Source: Solirubrobacter sp963724195 (GTDB lineage: Bacteria > Actinomycetota > Thermoleophilia > Solirubrobacterales > Solirubrobacteraceae). From it: a DNA stretch of 64,000 nt. Made by a program: the position numbers and the translations under genes. Positions within the stretch are counted from its first letter, which is position 1; each line of letters starts with the position of its first letter. Where the stretch lies: assembly GCA_963724195.1 (NCBI GenBank), contig CAVRTQ010000022.1, forward strand, positions 186,001-250,000, given 5' to 3'. Shown one piece after another: positions 25,274 through 33,239 of the stretch. Under the pieces are notes generated by a model. The model ran no database searches. It was not told the origin of the DNA and worked only from the letters and a program-made list of their open reading frames with translations.

Positions 25274-26665
25274 ATGACCTGGACCATCGATGTCCCCACG
25301 GACGCGCTGCCGGAGCTCCCGCCGCTGCCGGAGCCCCTGGCCGCCGCGCTCGCGGAAGCCCTTGCCCGGCCCGCGGCCCAACAGCCCTCGTGGCCCGATA
25401 CCGACCAGGTCGGGCGCGTACGCGCGCTGCTGGAGAGCGTGCCGCCGATCGCCGTCCCGCCCGAGGTGGACCGGCTGCAGGAGCGGCTCGGCTCCGTCGC
25501 GCGCGGCGAGGCGTTCCTGCTCCAGGGCGGCGACTGCGCCGAGACGTTCGTCGACAACACCGAACCGCACCTGCGCGGGACCATCCGCACCCTGCTGCAG
25601 ATGGCGATCGTGTTGACCTACGGGACGGAGCTGCCGGTCATCAAGGTCGGGCGGATCGCCGGCCAGTACGCGAAGCCGCGCTCCTCCGAGCTCGACGCGA
25701 CCGGCCTGCCCTCCTACCGCGGGGACATGGTCAACGCGCTGGAGGCGACCGCGGAAGGGCGCCGGCCGGACCCGGGGCGGCTCGTCCGCGCGTACGCCAA
25801 CGCGGCGGCGGCGATGAACCTCACGCGCGCCATCACCGGCGCGGGCATGGCCGACCTGCACCACCTGCACGAGTGGAACATGGACTTCGTGCGGCGGAGC
25901 TCAGCCGGGCAGCGGTACGAGATGGTCGCGCGCGAGATCGATCGCTCGCTGCGGTTCATGTCGGCGTGCGGGATCGACGATTCGTCGCTGCGCACGGTCG
26001 AGATGTTCGTCTCGCACGAGATGCTCGTGCTCGACTACGAGCGCGCGCTGCTGCGGCTGAACGAGGACCAGCTGTACCTGCTGTCCGCGCACCAGGTGTG
26101 GATCGGCGACCGGACGCGCCAGCTCGACGGGGCGCACGTGGGGTTGGCGGCGCTGTTGGCGAACCCGATCGGCGTGAAGATCGGGCCGACGACGACGCCC
26201 GACATGGCGGTCGAGCTGGTCCAGACGCTGGACCCGCGCCGCGTGGACGGGCGCGTGACCTTGGTGTCGCGGATGGGCTCGGACAAGGTGCGCGACGTGC
26301 TGCCGGCGATCGTCGAGGCGGTCACGCGGTCCGGGCATCGCGTGGTGTGGCAGTGCGACCCGATGCACGGCAACACCGAGGAGTCCCCCACCGGGCACAA
26401 GACGCGCCACTTCGACCGGATCATGGACGAGGTCGAGGGCTTCTTCGAGGTGCACGGCAAGTGCGGGACGCACCCCGGCGGCATCCACGTCGAGCATTCG
26501 GGCGAGGACGTCACCGAGTGCCTCGGCGGGGCCGAGAACATCGAGCACCACCATCTGAATTCGCGCTACGAGACCGCGTGCGACCCGCGGTTGAACACGC
26601 AGCAGTCGTTGGAGCTCGCGTTCCTCGTGGTGGACATGCTCCGCCGCACCGGCAAGACCCACTAA
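25274..26665 (+). CDS. aroG: 3-deoxy-7-phosphoheptulonate synthase, class II
   Basis: A 463-residue class II DAHP synthase, catalysing phosphoenolpyruvate plus erythrose 4-phosphate to DAHP, the first step of aromatic amino acid synthesis. Signature blocks: LLQGGDCAETFVDN near residue 75 (metal Cys), KVGRIAGQYAKPRS near 120, GIDDSSLRTVEMFVSHE near 235, KIGPTTTPDMAVEL near 300, RMGSDKVRDVLPAI near 333, CDPMHGNT near 360 and HPGGIHVEHSGEDVTEC near 395. Length agrees with the actinobacterial form. The weak ribosome binding site before ATG 25274 and the 19-base gap suggest transcription from the VOC promoter. The stop overlaps the convergent MarR gene by 4 bases. Confidence 0.95.
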   Translation: MTWTIDVPTDALPELPPLPEPLAAALAEALARPAAQQPSWPDTDQVGRVRALLESVPPIAVPPEVDRLQERLGSVARGEAFLLQGGDCAETFVDNTEPHLRGTIRTLLQMAIVLTYGTELPVIKVGRIAGQYAKPRSSELDATGLPSYRGDMVNALEATAEGRRPDPGRLVRAYANAAAAMNLTRAITGAGMADLHHLHEWNMDFVRRSSAGQRYEMVAREIDRSLRFMSACGIDDSSLRTVEMFVSHEMLVLDYERALLRLNEDQLYLLSAHQVWIGDRTRQLDGAHVGLAALLANPIGVKIGPTTTPDMAVELVQTLDPRRVDGRVTLVSRMGSDKVRDVLPAIVEAVTRSGHRVVWQCDPMHGNTEESPTGHKTRHFDRIMDEVEGFFEVHGKCGTHPGGIHVEHSGEDVTECLGGAENIEHHHLNSRYETACDPRLNTQQSLELAFLVVDMLRRTGKTH

Positions 26666-27089
26666 GGCTCGATCAGGCGCCCGAGCAGCTCGCTGAGCTG
26701 ACGCTGCTCGGCGCTGGAGAGCGGCGCGAGCAGGCGTGGTCTGCGCTCGCCGCGATGGCCTCGTCCATGCGGGCGAGGGCGGCCTCGCCCGCGGGGGTGA
26801 TGGTCACCACGTTGCGGCGGCGGTCGCGGTCGTCGCGCGTGCGGGCCAGCAGCTCGCGTTGCTCGAGCTCCGCCGCGATGGCGGCCACGTCGCTGCGGTC
26901 GATCGCGAGCCGGCGGCCGAGCTCCGCCTGGCTGAGCGGGCCGTCGTCGCTGAGCGCGACCAGCACGCGGAAGTGGTACTTGCGCACGCCCTCGGTGGCC
27001 AGCGCCTCGTTCACGAGCCGGTCGCCGACGAGCGCGGCCGCGCTCAGCCGCCAGCTCGGCAGGCCCTGGAGTCGTTTCGGGGCGTCCAT
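26662..27089 (-). CDS. MarR-family regulator, one frame break near the C-terminus
   Basis: About 141 residues after correction. The winged helix is intact: KYHFRVLVALSDDGPLSQAE, LGRRLAIDRSDVAAIAAELE, and the wing LLARTRDDRDRRRNVVTITP, which is the MarR signature D-x-R-D-x-R. Near 26740 the frame shifts; the last helix reads LLAPLSSAEQRQLSELLGRL and stops at 26662. Without correction the protein would lose its dimerisation helix. ATG 27089. The gene is divergent from the SnoaL/YciI pair and two inverted repeats lie in the 47-base gap, so it probably represses itself and that pair. Confidence 0.82.
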
Positions 27090-27103
27090 GCGGGTGGAGT
27101 CTA

Positions 27104-27124
27104 ATCGTTGGCGTGACCAATGAT
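27104..27124. promoter_or_regulatory. MarR operator candidate 1
   Basis: ATCGTTGG, a five-base centre CGTGA, then CCAATGAT: eight-base arms with one mismatch, 15 bases before the MarR start codon. Shares the TCGTTGG(C)-TGACCAA core with site 2, centred 24 bases away. Confidence 0.6.
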
Positions 27125-27128
27125 ACAG

Positions 27129-27147
27129 TCGTTGGCATGACCAACGA
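27129..27147. promoter_or_regulatory. MarR operator candidate 2, overlapping the SnoaL start codon
   Basis: TCGTTGG-CATGA-CCAACGA: perfect seven-base arms around a five-base centre. The centre contains the ATG (27137) of the SnoaL-like gene, so bound regulator would cover the initiation region; the mRNA may have little or no leader. Confidence 0.65.
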
Positions 27148-27525
27148 TCGCGAGGCCGTCAGCGACCTCATCACCCGCCTGTACCGGCTGCTCGACGAGC
27201 AGCGCTTCGACGAGCTCTCCAGCGTCTACACCGAGGACGCGGAGCTCGTGTTCCCCGCGTGGCGCGAATGCACGGGCTGGACGCGGTGAAGGCGAAGGCG
27301 CGGGAGCGCGCGGTGCAGTACCCGCGGATGCAGCACCTCAACACGGACCTCGTCGTCGAGGTCGACGGTGACGTGGCGCGGGCGCGCGGGAACCACCTCG
27401 CGTTCCACGTCGAGCCGTCGGGAACGCGCTTCGACGCCGGCGTGGTGCACCATTTCGAGGCCGTGCGTACCCCCGCCGGCTGGCGCCTGAAGCGCGCGAC
27501 CGGCGATCTGATCTGGAGCACATGA
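27137..27525 (+). CDS. SnoaL-like/NTF2-fold protein, one frame break
   Basis: About 128 residues after correction near 27265. MTNDREAVSDLITRLYRLLD and FDELSSVYTEDAELVFP are the first NTF2-fold helices and cone strand. The continuation in the next frame is ARMHGLDAVKAKARERAVQY, HLNTDLVVEVDGDVARARGN, and the closing strand AGWRLKRATGDLIWS. SnoaL-like proteins include small isomerases, hydrolases and proteins of unknown activity. The start codon lies inside the putative MarR operator. The stop overlaps the YciI start as ATGA, so both genes are probably co-translated under MarR control. Confidence 0.75.
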
Positions 27526-27809
27526 TGTTCGTACTCGTCTTGACCTACACCAAGCCGCTGGAGGAAGTGGACGCGTTGATGCGCGACCACATGGCGTGGC
27601 TCAACGCCGGCTACCGCGACGGGCACTTCGTGGTCAGCGGCCGGCAGATCCCGCGCACCGGCGGCGTGATCCTCGCCCGCGGCGATGATCGGGACGCGAT
27701 CGAGGCGCTCGCCGCCGAGGACCCCTTCGTGCGCGGCGGCGTCGCCGGCGTGCAGGTCATCCAGTTCCGCGCTTCCCAGACCGCGGACGGCTTCGAGGCG
27801 TTCAAGTAG
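27522..27809 (+). CDS. YciI-family protein
   Basis: A 95-residue ferredoxin-like-fold protein of the YciI family: MFVLVLTYTKPLEEVDALM, DHMAWLNAGYRDGHFVVSGR with the conserved His and Gly-x-F region, GGVILARGDDRDAIEALAAEDPF and VQVIQFRAS. Relatives are putative dehydrochlorinase-like or stress proteins; the conserved His-Asp pair suggests an enzyme. Start ATG 27522 overlaps the SnoaL stop. A strong GC hairpin starts 12 bases after the stop. Note that a second member of the wider YCII group is joined to the ECF sigma factor at 4860. Confidence 0.85.
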   Translation: MMFVLVLTYTKPLEEVDALMRDHMAWLNAGYRDGHFVVSGRQIPRTGGVILARGDDRDAIEALAAEDPFVRGGVAGVQVIQFRASQTADGFEAFK

Positions 27810-27820
27810 GAACGAGTCGC

Positions 27821-27846
27821 GGGGGCGCCGCCCCAGCGGCGCCCCC
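27821..27846 (+). terminator. GC-rich hairpin after the YciI gene
   Basis: GGGGGCGCCGC, loop CCCA, GCGGCGCCCCC: a perfect 11-base stem with a four-base loop starting 12 bases after the stop. No T-run follows, as is common in high-GC actinobacteria. Likely terminator of the SnoaL/YciI transcript. Confidence 0.65.
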
Positions 27847-27948
27847 GACGGCGAAAACTGACCGTCGCTCGCGACCATACCGATCAGGGTTCGCGGAGCG
27901 AAATGGCCTTTCGGCTAGGCCGCCCTAGGCGGCTCCGGGCCTGAACGA
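27847..27948. other. Gene-free spacer with small hairpins
   Basis: Part of a 408-base gene-free stretch (27810-28217). Holds GCCGCC-CTA-GGCGGC at about 27919-27933 and a GGCC/GGCC pair just before it. I see no plausible coding frame. The larger element at 27949-28209 fills the rest of the gap. Confidence 0.5.
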
Positions 27949-28209
27949 ACGGCAACTGCGCTGGTGAGGCGGTGGTGAGCCTGCCGCGCGGCAGGGGTGA
28001 GGTCGGGACCTTGTCCCACGCGCAAGATTTCGACCGCACCCCCGAGTCGGGGCGGGGTTAGGTCGGAAGTTTCCTGTGAGGACACTTTCCGACCGCACCC
28101 CCGGTTCTCGCGCTGGGGTGAGGTCGGAAACATCCGCTCAGCGCACCTTTCCGACCTGACCCCTGCCGCGGCGCGGGGGTCACCACCGCCTTACCAGCGC
28201 AGTTGCCGT
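27949..28209. repeat. Structured element: long inverted repeat enclosing three tandem hairpins
   Basis: Outer arms 27949-27978 and 28180-28209 are complementary over 30 bases with one G/T pair. A second complementary pair, 27992-28006 with 28151-28165, matches at 14 of 15 bases. Inside are three related units spaced 60-61 bases apart, at 28001-28035, 28061-28094 and 28122-28156, each opening GGTCG(G) and closing (C)CGACC; units 2 and 3 have arms GGTCGGAA/TTCCGACC. Between them are ACCCC/GGGGT hairpins. TGAAC occurs at 27942-27946 and 28210-28214, a possible 5-base target duplication. No coding frame is convincing. It lies between the convergent YciI and LuxR genes. It could be a MITE-like element, a structured RNA or a bidirectional terminator/attenuator. 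Confidence 0.8.
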
Positions 28210-28217
28210 TGAACCGT

Positions 28218-30878
28218 CTACGCCGCTTGCGCGAGCTCGGCGGCCAGCGCCGCGCGCGTGTTCACGCCGAGCTTGCGGTAGCCCGCCGCCAGGTGCGTCT
28301 CGACCGTCTTGATCGAGAGGAACAGCTCGTGCGCGATCACCCGGTTGCCCTTGCCGACCGCCGCGAGCTCGCAGATCTGCCGCTGGCGGGGCGTGAGCGC
28401 GGCCGTCCCTTCGAGTGCCGCTTGGCGCGGCCGCAGGCCGGTCGCGACGAGCTCCCGCCGCGCCCGCTCGGACAGCGGCATCGCGCCGAACGCATCGCCG
28501 TCGGCCAGCGCGGGCCGGAGCGCGTCCCGCGCCTCCACCCGGCGACCGACGTAGGCCAGCGCCGCGCCCAGCTCCAGCCGGAGCCGCACCGCCTCGAGCC
28601 CGCCGGGCTCCAGGGCGAGCCCCCGTTCACACAGCGCGATCCGCCGTTCGGCGTCGGGCTCCGCGACCGCCCGTGCGTGCAGCGCCGCGGCCACCTGGGC
28701 CGGTGCGCCGAGTTGCTCCGCGTCGGCGAGAGCGGCGTCCGCGACCCGCGCGGCCTCGTCGCGCCGGCCGAGGTGCGCGAGCGCCAGCGCCCCGAGCACC
28801 CCGTCACCGACGAGCTCGAGCGCGCTCGCGAAGTCGCCCTCGGCGATCGGCCGCGCCGCGCCTCGCGCGCGCGCATCGCGTCACCCGCGCGCGCGACGGC
28901 GGCACTCGCCGGTTCGCGATGCGCCGCCGCGGGCTCGTCCCCGGGCGCCACGTCCGCGCAGGCTTCGCGGGCCGCGGCGCGGAGGGCCGCGTGCGCCTCC
29001 TCGTGGTCGCCGCGCTCGGCGAGCGCGTGCACGAGCAGCGCGAGTGCGCCGTCGCGGAACGGGGGCGGGAAGGCCAGCGCCGTGCGGGCGAGCGCCTCGG
29101 CTTCGAAGAGGCGGCCGCGGCGCAGGGCGTGGTCGGCCGCAAGGTTCGTCGCCGCGGCGCGCATCCGCACCGTCGTCGCGGCTTCGCGCAGGGCGGCGAT
29201 CGTCTGCTCCGCCGCCGCGTGGCCGGTGACGACGAGGACCCGCGCGCACAGCTCGTACGCGCGGCGGGCGTCGGCCTCGGCCAACAGGCGACCATCGGCG
29301 AGCGCCGCGAGGGCGAGTCGCGGCGCGGCCGGGTCGCCCCGCTCGAGCGCCGCCCAGGCCCGGTGGGCGAGCCGGACCGCGTCCGTCCCCGGCCGCAACG
29401 CGATCTGCCGCGCGTGCTCGCCCGGCTCGTCGAGGAACGCGTCGAGCACCGCATCGCCGTCGCCGGCCACGACGCCGAAGGCCGCGAGCCGGCCGACGAC
29501 GTCCACCGTCCGCACACCGCCCTCCTCCGCCGCCGCGAGCAGCCACCCGCACGCCTCCGGCAACCCGGCGTCGAACGCGGCCACGCCGAGCGCCGCGAGC
29601 AGCGCGCCACGATCGTCGCCGGGCGCACCCTCTTCCAGCGCGCGCCGGAGGTACGCGACCGCCTCGTCCGCGCGCGGCGTCGCCATCGCCCCGCCGCGAC
29701 AGGCGCCGGAATCGCCCGGCGACGCAGCATCGGACTCGCCGCGCTGCGCTGGAGCGGGCGTGTCGCGGGCCTGGTCGGCGGCGGCGACGAGCCAGCGAGT
29801 CACCTCGGGGTCGGCGGCGGGGGCGCACTCGAGGAGGTGTGCCGCCACCACACGGGGTTCGGCGCCCGCGGCGGCCAACGCGAACGCGGCCGCGCGGTGC
29901 AGGGCCTCGCGTGCGCCGCGCCCCAGGTCGGACGCGATCGCGTCGCGCACCAGCGCAGCCACGAAGCGCTCGTCCCGCACCAACCCGGCGCAGGTGAGTT
30001 CGTCGAACGCCGCGGCCAGCTCGCCGACGTCCACCGAGGCCACCGCCGCGAGCACGTGCGGCGACACGTCTTCACCCACGACCGCCAGCGCCTCGGCCAC
30101 GGTGCGGTGCGCCGACAGACAGCTCGGCCAGCCGGAGCCGCACGACATCCCGCGCGGCCGGGGAGAGCTCCCCGCGCGCGAGCTCGGTCAGCAGCCACGG
30201 GACACCGCCGGCGGCCCGGTGCAGATCCCGGCACGCGGGTCCGCTCAGCTCGGGGACCACGCGCCGGGCCAGCCGCGCCGCGCCGGCCGCCGACAGCGGC
30301 GCCGGGTGCAGGACCGCCGCCGCGCGCACGCCGCCCACCAGACGCAGCAGGTCGCAGGAGGCGCGCGTCCCCACCAGCAACAGCAGCGGGAGGTCCTCGA
30401 TCCGCCGCGCCAGGTAGGCCAGCACACCGAGCGAGGCTGCGTCCGCCCACTGCGCGTCGTCGACGACCAACGCGAGCGGCCGCTGCGCCGCCAGCCCCGA
30501 GCACAGCCAGAGCACGCTGTGCGCCATGGTGAGCACGTCGCCGCGCCCCGACACGCCGTCCAGCAGCAACTCGCCGGCCGCCGCAGCCGCGCCGCACGCC
30601 ACGCCCGGGTGCGCACGCGTGGGCGCCTCGAGCAGCGCGCGCAGCACGCCGAACGGCAGCGCGCGCTCCAACGGGCTCGGCGCGGCCCGGCGGACGAGCC
30701 ACCCGGTGGCGGCGGCCAGCGCGGCGCCCTCGTCGAGCAGGGCGGTCTTGCCGAGCCCCGCCGCGGCCTCCAACACGACCACGCCACCGCCGCCGCGGAC
30801 GGCGGAGCGCAGGGCGTCCAGCTCGACGCCGCGCTCGATCAGGGAAGGGTTCGGAGTGGGGATTCGGAGGGTTGACAT
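28218..30878 (-). CDS. Large LuxR-family ATPase regulator (LAL type), two frame breaks
   Basis: About 886 residues after correction. N-terminal AAA/NTPase: Walker A AAAGLGKTALLDEG near residue 40, Walker B LALVVDDAQWADAA near 130. The frame breaks near 30115 and resumes at VAEALAVVGEDVSPHVLAAV; a long helical, TPR-like middle follows (EAVAYLRRALEEGAPGDD, FEAEALARTALAFPPPF), with a second break near 28862. The C-terminal LuxR helix-turn-helix is complete: LTPRQRQICELAAVGKGNRV and SIKTVETHLAAGYRKLGV. LAL proteins are large MalT-like activators; ligand and targets are unknown. Divergent from a GntR gene. Its stop is 9 bases from the structured element. Confidence 0.85.
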
Positions 30879-30898
30879 CTAAGTCGTCAGACGTTAGA
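30878..30898. promoter_or_regulatory. Candidate operator between the LuxR and GntR genes
   Basis: TCTAA and TTAGA arms enclose CGTC-A-GACG, and TCAGACG / TTAGACA / TCAGACG follow head to tail to about 30908. The symmetry centres differ by one base, so this is a weak palindrome. It sits at the LuxR start codon and about 55 bases before the GntR start, consistent with GntR control of both. Confidence 0.35.
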
Positions 30899-30950
30899 CA
30901 TCAGACGCAACCCCGGGCTAGTGTGGCTGACCACACTCTTCGCCACAATC

Positions 30951-31615
30951 GTGTCCATCACCCAGCGCCGGCCATCCCTTGTCGACACCGTCCGCCGCGG
31001 CCTGCTGGACGACCTCGTGCTGGGCACGCTCTCGCCCGGCGACAAACTCCCGAACGAGGACCGGATCGGCGAGCGCTTCGGCGTGAGCCGCGCGACGGTG
31101 CGCGAAGCCGTGCTCGGCCTGCTCGAGGCGGGCTACCTGACGCGCCGTCACGGCTCCGGCACCTACGTGTCCAAGGCCCCGCGCAGCCGGCACCCGCTCG
31201 AGTCGACCGTCGACTACACGGCGATGATCCGAGCCGCCGGCCACACCCCCACGCTGACCGTCCTCAGCGAGACGACCCGTCCGGCCACGCCCGAGGAGTT
31301 CGAGCACCTGCTGGCCGAGACCGTCATAGAGCAGGAACGCCTGCGCCTCGCCGACGACCGCCCGATCATCTACTCCCGCGACCGCTTCCTCACGACCGAC
31401 CCCGCACACCTGATCCGCCGCGCATCCGCCCATCTGCTCCCCACGCTCGCGGACGCGTCACTCGCCGAGCACCTGCAGGTCAAGCGCGGCACGCCGCTGC
31501 TCAAGCTCGACCAGATCGCCTACGACGCGCCCGGCCGCGCCGTGCTGCTCTCGGTCGAGTGGCACGTGGCGACGCGTTCGAGCTGATCGTCAATCGGCGG
31601 GCGTCCGCCGACTGA
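30951..31615 (+). CDS. GntR-family regulator with UTRA domain, one frame break
   Basis: About 221 residues after correction. N-terminal winged helix: SLVDTVRRGLLDDLVLGTL, GDKLPNEDRIGERFGVSR, TVREAVLGLLEAGYLTRRHG and GTYVS, the GntR signature. The UTRA ligand domain follows (YTAMIRAAGHTPTLTVLSET, LADDRPIIYSRDRFL, LKLDQIAYDAPGRAVLLSVE). A frame break near 31573 interrupts the last strand; in the next frame it ends DAFELIVNRRASAD, the usual UTRA close. GTG 30951 is preferred to GTG 30921, which adds a hydrophobic stretch not seen in the family. UTRA proteins sense sugars or small metabolites. Confidence 0.82.
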
Positions 31616-31944
31616 GCGTCACCCCGGTCGCGGTGTCGACGATCGTCAGCCCCAGCAACGCGTACCCCGTCACGCGAGCCGCGCGCGACTTGCCGCCCAC
31701 GCCGAGGAAGTACGCCGCCATCGCCAGGTTCATCCCCGCGCGGGCGATCATCCACGGCCAGCGCGGCTTCGCCCCGCAGCAATCCCGGCACCAGCACGAG
31801 GTCCGCCGCCCCGATCAGCCGCAGCGGCCCTTCCTGCCCCGCGAGTCCCATCTGACGAGCGGCCACGCCGGGAGCCAGAACGAGCGCCACCCCCGTCGCG
31901 GTGGTCACGTAGCCGGCGGTGGTCGGCATGTCCTCGAGCCCCAT
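31590..31944 (-). CDS. Small membrane protein, one frame break
   Basis: About 118 residues after correction near 31775. Four hydrophobic helices: TTATGVALVLAPGVAARQMG, LIGAADLVLVPGLL, MNLAMAAYFLGVGG and VTGYALLGLTIVDTATGVTL. The layout resembles small DUF4267-type membrane proteins, an uncertain match. ATG 31944. It overlaps the end of the corrected GntR gene by 26 bases on the opposite strand. Function unknown. Confidence 0.6.
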
Positions 31945-32069
31945 CGACCCTTCTTACCACAGGGCCGCCAAGGTGCGTCCAAGCAAAGTCCAGGGTCGCT
32001 CCCTGATTGTCGGAGCCGCATCGGGCTCGCACAATCGCGGACTCCCCCACCGAAACGGAGACGGACCCC

Positions 32070-32510
32070 ATGAAGCGCATCATCGGACTCGCGCTCGCGG
32101 TAGCGGCACTCACTGCGGGCTGCGGCTCCGCCGACAAGAACGAGTACGTCACCAGCGTGAACAACGCGCAGGCGTCACTCACCACGTCGCTCAGCAAGAT
32201 CAACCCGGCCGGCAAGCCCGAGCAGATCGCCACCGAGTTGGACGAGGGCGGCACGGCGATCGAGGCCACCGTGAAGGACTTCAAGGCCATCGAACCGCCC
32301 GAGGACGCCGCCAAGGCGCACGACCAGATCGTCAGCGGCCTCAGCGCGCTCGCGACCACGTTCCACGACGCGGCCGAGGCGGCGCGCGCCAACGACACGG
32401 AGAAGATGGCGACCCTGCTCGGCGGCATCCAGACCTCTGAGGGCGCGAAGCAGCTCCAAGCCGCTCAGAAGGAGTTGGTGGCCAATGGCTACAAGTTCGA
32501 GGACAGCTGA
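32070..32510 (+). CDS. Small secreted lipoprotein
   Basis: A 146-residue predicted lipoprotein. The signal MKRIIGLALAVAALTAGC carries the lipobox LTAGC, with Cys at 18 to be lipidated. The mature part is helical and rich in Ala, Lys and Glu (YVTSVNNAQASLTTSLSKI, DEGGTAIEATVKDFKAIEPP, AAKAHDQIVSGLSALATTF), probably a helical bundle on the outer face of the membrane. No family recognised. ATG 32070 is chosen because it starts the signal peptide; there is no strong ribosome binding site. Followed by an ArsR-like gene 87 bases later. Confidence 0.82.
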   Translation: MKRIIGLALAVAALTAGCGSADKNEYVTSVNNAQASLTTSLSKINPAGKPEQIATELDEGGTAIEATVKDFKAIEPPEDAAKAHDQIVSGLSALATTFHDAAEAARANDTEKMATLLGGIQTSEGAKQLQAAQKELVANGYKFEDS

Positions 32511-32537
32511 GCGATCGATCCGCTGAGGCAACTTGAC

Positions 32538-32547
32538 TGAACCTTCA
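32538..32547. promoter_or_regulatory. Repeat of a candidate ArsR-like operator (distal site)
   Basis: TGAACCTTCA, four-base arms TGAA/TTCA around CC, overlapping a TTGACT -35-like hexamer at 32533-32538. Pairs with the perfect palindrome at 32586-32595. Confidence 0.4.
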
Positions 32548-32585
32548 CAAAGCGCATGGAGGTTCTTGAGGTGCGGGGCCTAGGT

Positions 32586-32595
32586 TGAACGTTCA
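32586..32595. promoter_or_regulatory. Candidate ArsR-like operator (proximal site)
   Basis: TGAACGTTCA is a perfect 10-base palindrome two bases before the ATG of the ArsR-like gene, 48 bases from a near copy at 32538. Position suggests autorepression. Confidence 0.45.
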
Positions 32596-32597
32596 CC

Positions 32598-33176
32598 ATG
32601 CCCAGCACTTCGTCTGATACCGGCCGGCCCGCGGGGGAAACCCCCGAGGCCCGCATCGCCAAAGCCCTCGCCCATCCCCTCCGCGCGCAGATCCTCCAGC
32701 GCCTCGGTGAGCGCGTGTCCAGCCCCGGTGACCTCGCCGATGAGCTGGGCGCGCCGCTCGGCGTCGTCAGCTACCACGTCCGGATGCTGCGGGACTACCA
32801 CTGCGTCGAGCTCGTCCGCACCGAGCCCGTCCGTGGCGCCCTGCAGCACTTCTACAAGGCCACGGCCCGCCCGAGCCTCGAGGACGCCACGTGGCGCACG
32901 CTGCCGTCGCAGCTGCGCGGCGAGCTGTCCAACGGGACCCTCACGGCGCTCGTGGACGACCTGTCGGCTGCGGCCGACGCGGACAAGCTGACCGACCCCG
33001 AGGTCGTTCTGCAGCGCACCCCGCTCGAGCTCGACGAGAAGGCGTTCAAGAAGTTGAACAAGCTGCTCGCCAAGACGCACGAGCAGGCGCTGGCCATCGC
33101 GGCCCAGAGCGCCGGGCGCGGGACCGACGGCGTGTTCCAGACGGAGCTCGCGCTGCTGCACTTCAAGCGCGCGTAG
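32598..33176 (+). CDS. ArsR-like winged-helix transcriptional regulator
   Basis: A 192-residue regulator. The N-terminal winged helix is clear: RIAKALAHPLRAQILQRLGE, VSSPGDLADELGAPLGVVSY and HVRMLRDYHCVELVRTEPV, the ArsR pattern (KALAHPLRxxIL and VSYHVRML). The C-terminal 100 residues are helical (LSAAADADKLTDPEVVLQ, KAFKKLNKLLAKTHEQALAI), probably for dimerisation or ligand sensing. There is no Cys metal site, so it is not a classical metal sensor. ATG 32598 lies right after a TGAACGTTCA palindrome. A strong hairpin at 33189-33227 ends the transcript. Confidence 0.85.
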   Translation: MPSTSSDTGRPAGETPEARIAKALAHPLRAQILQRLGERVSSPGDLADELGAPLGVVSYHVRMLRDYHCVELVRTEPVRGALQHFYKATARPSLEDATWRTLPSQLRGELSNGTLTALVDDLSAAADADKLTDPEVVLQRTPLELDEKAFKKLNKLLAKTHEQALAIAAQSAGRGTDGVFQTELALLHFKRA

Positions 33177-33188
33177 TCGCATCACACC

Positions 33189-33227
33189 CGGCCGGGCAGC
33201 GCCGATGAATTCGGGGGCGCCCGGCCG
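33189..33227 (+). terminator. Hairpin after the ArsR-like gene
   Basis: CGGCCGGGC at 33189-33197 pairs perfectly with GCCCGGCCG at 33219-33227, starting 12 bases after the stop. No T-run. Separates the regulator from the downstream hydrolase gene. Confidence 0.5.
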
Positions 33228-33239
33228 TCTGAGCTTCGT

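Noticed and set aside
28001..28156. CRISPR-like array
   Set aside because: Only three units, not identical, each hairpin-forming; the intervening segments are related GC hairpins rather than unique spacers, and no cas gene is present.
28203..30875. Long plus-strand open frames rich in Ser/Ala/Arg opposite the LuxR gene
   Set aside because: Shadow frames of the LuxR/AAA coding sequence, which has Walker and helix-turn-helix motifs on the minus strand.
30921..30951. GTG 30921 as GntR start
   Set aside because: It adds a hydrophobic ten-residue stretch not expected before the winged helix; GTG 30951 gives the normal N-terminus.
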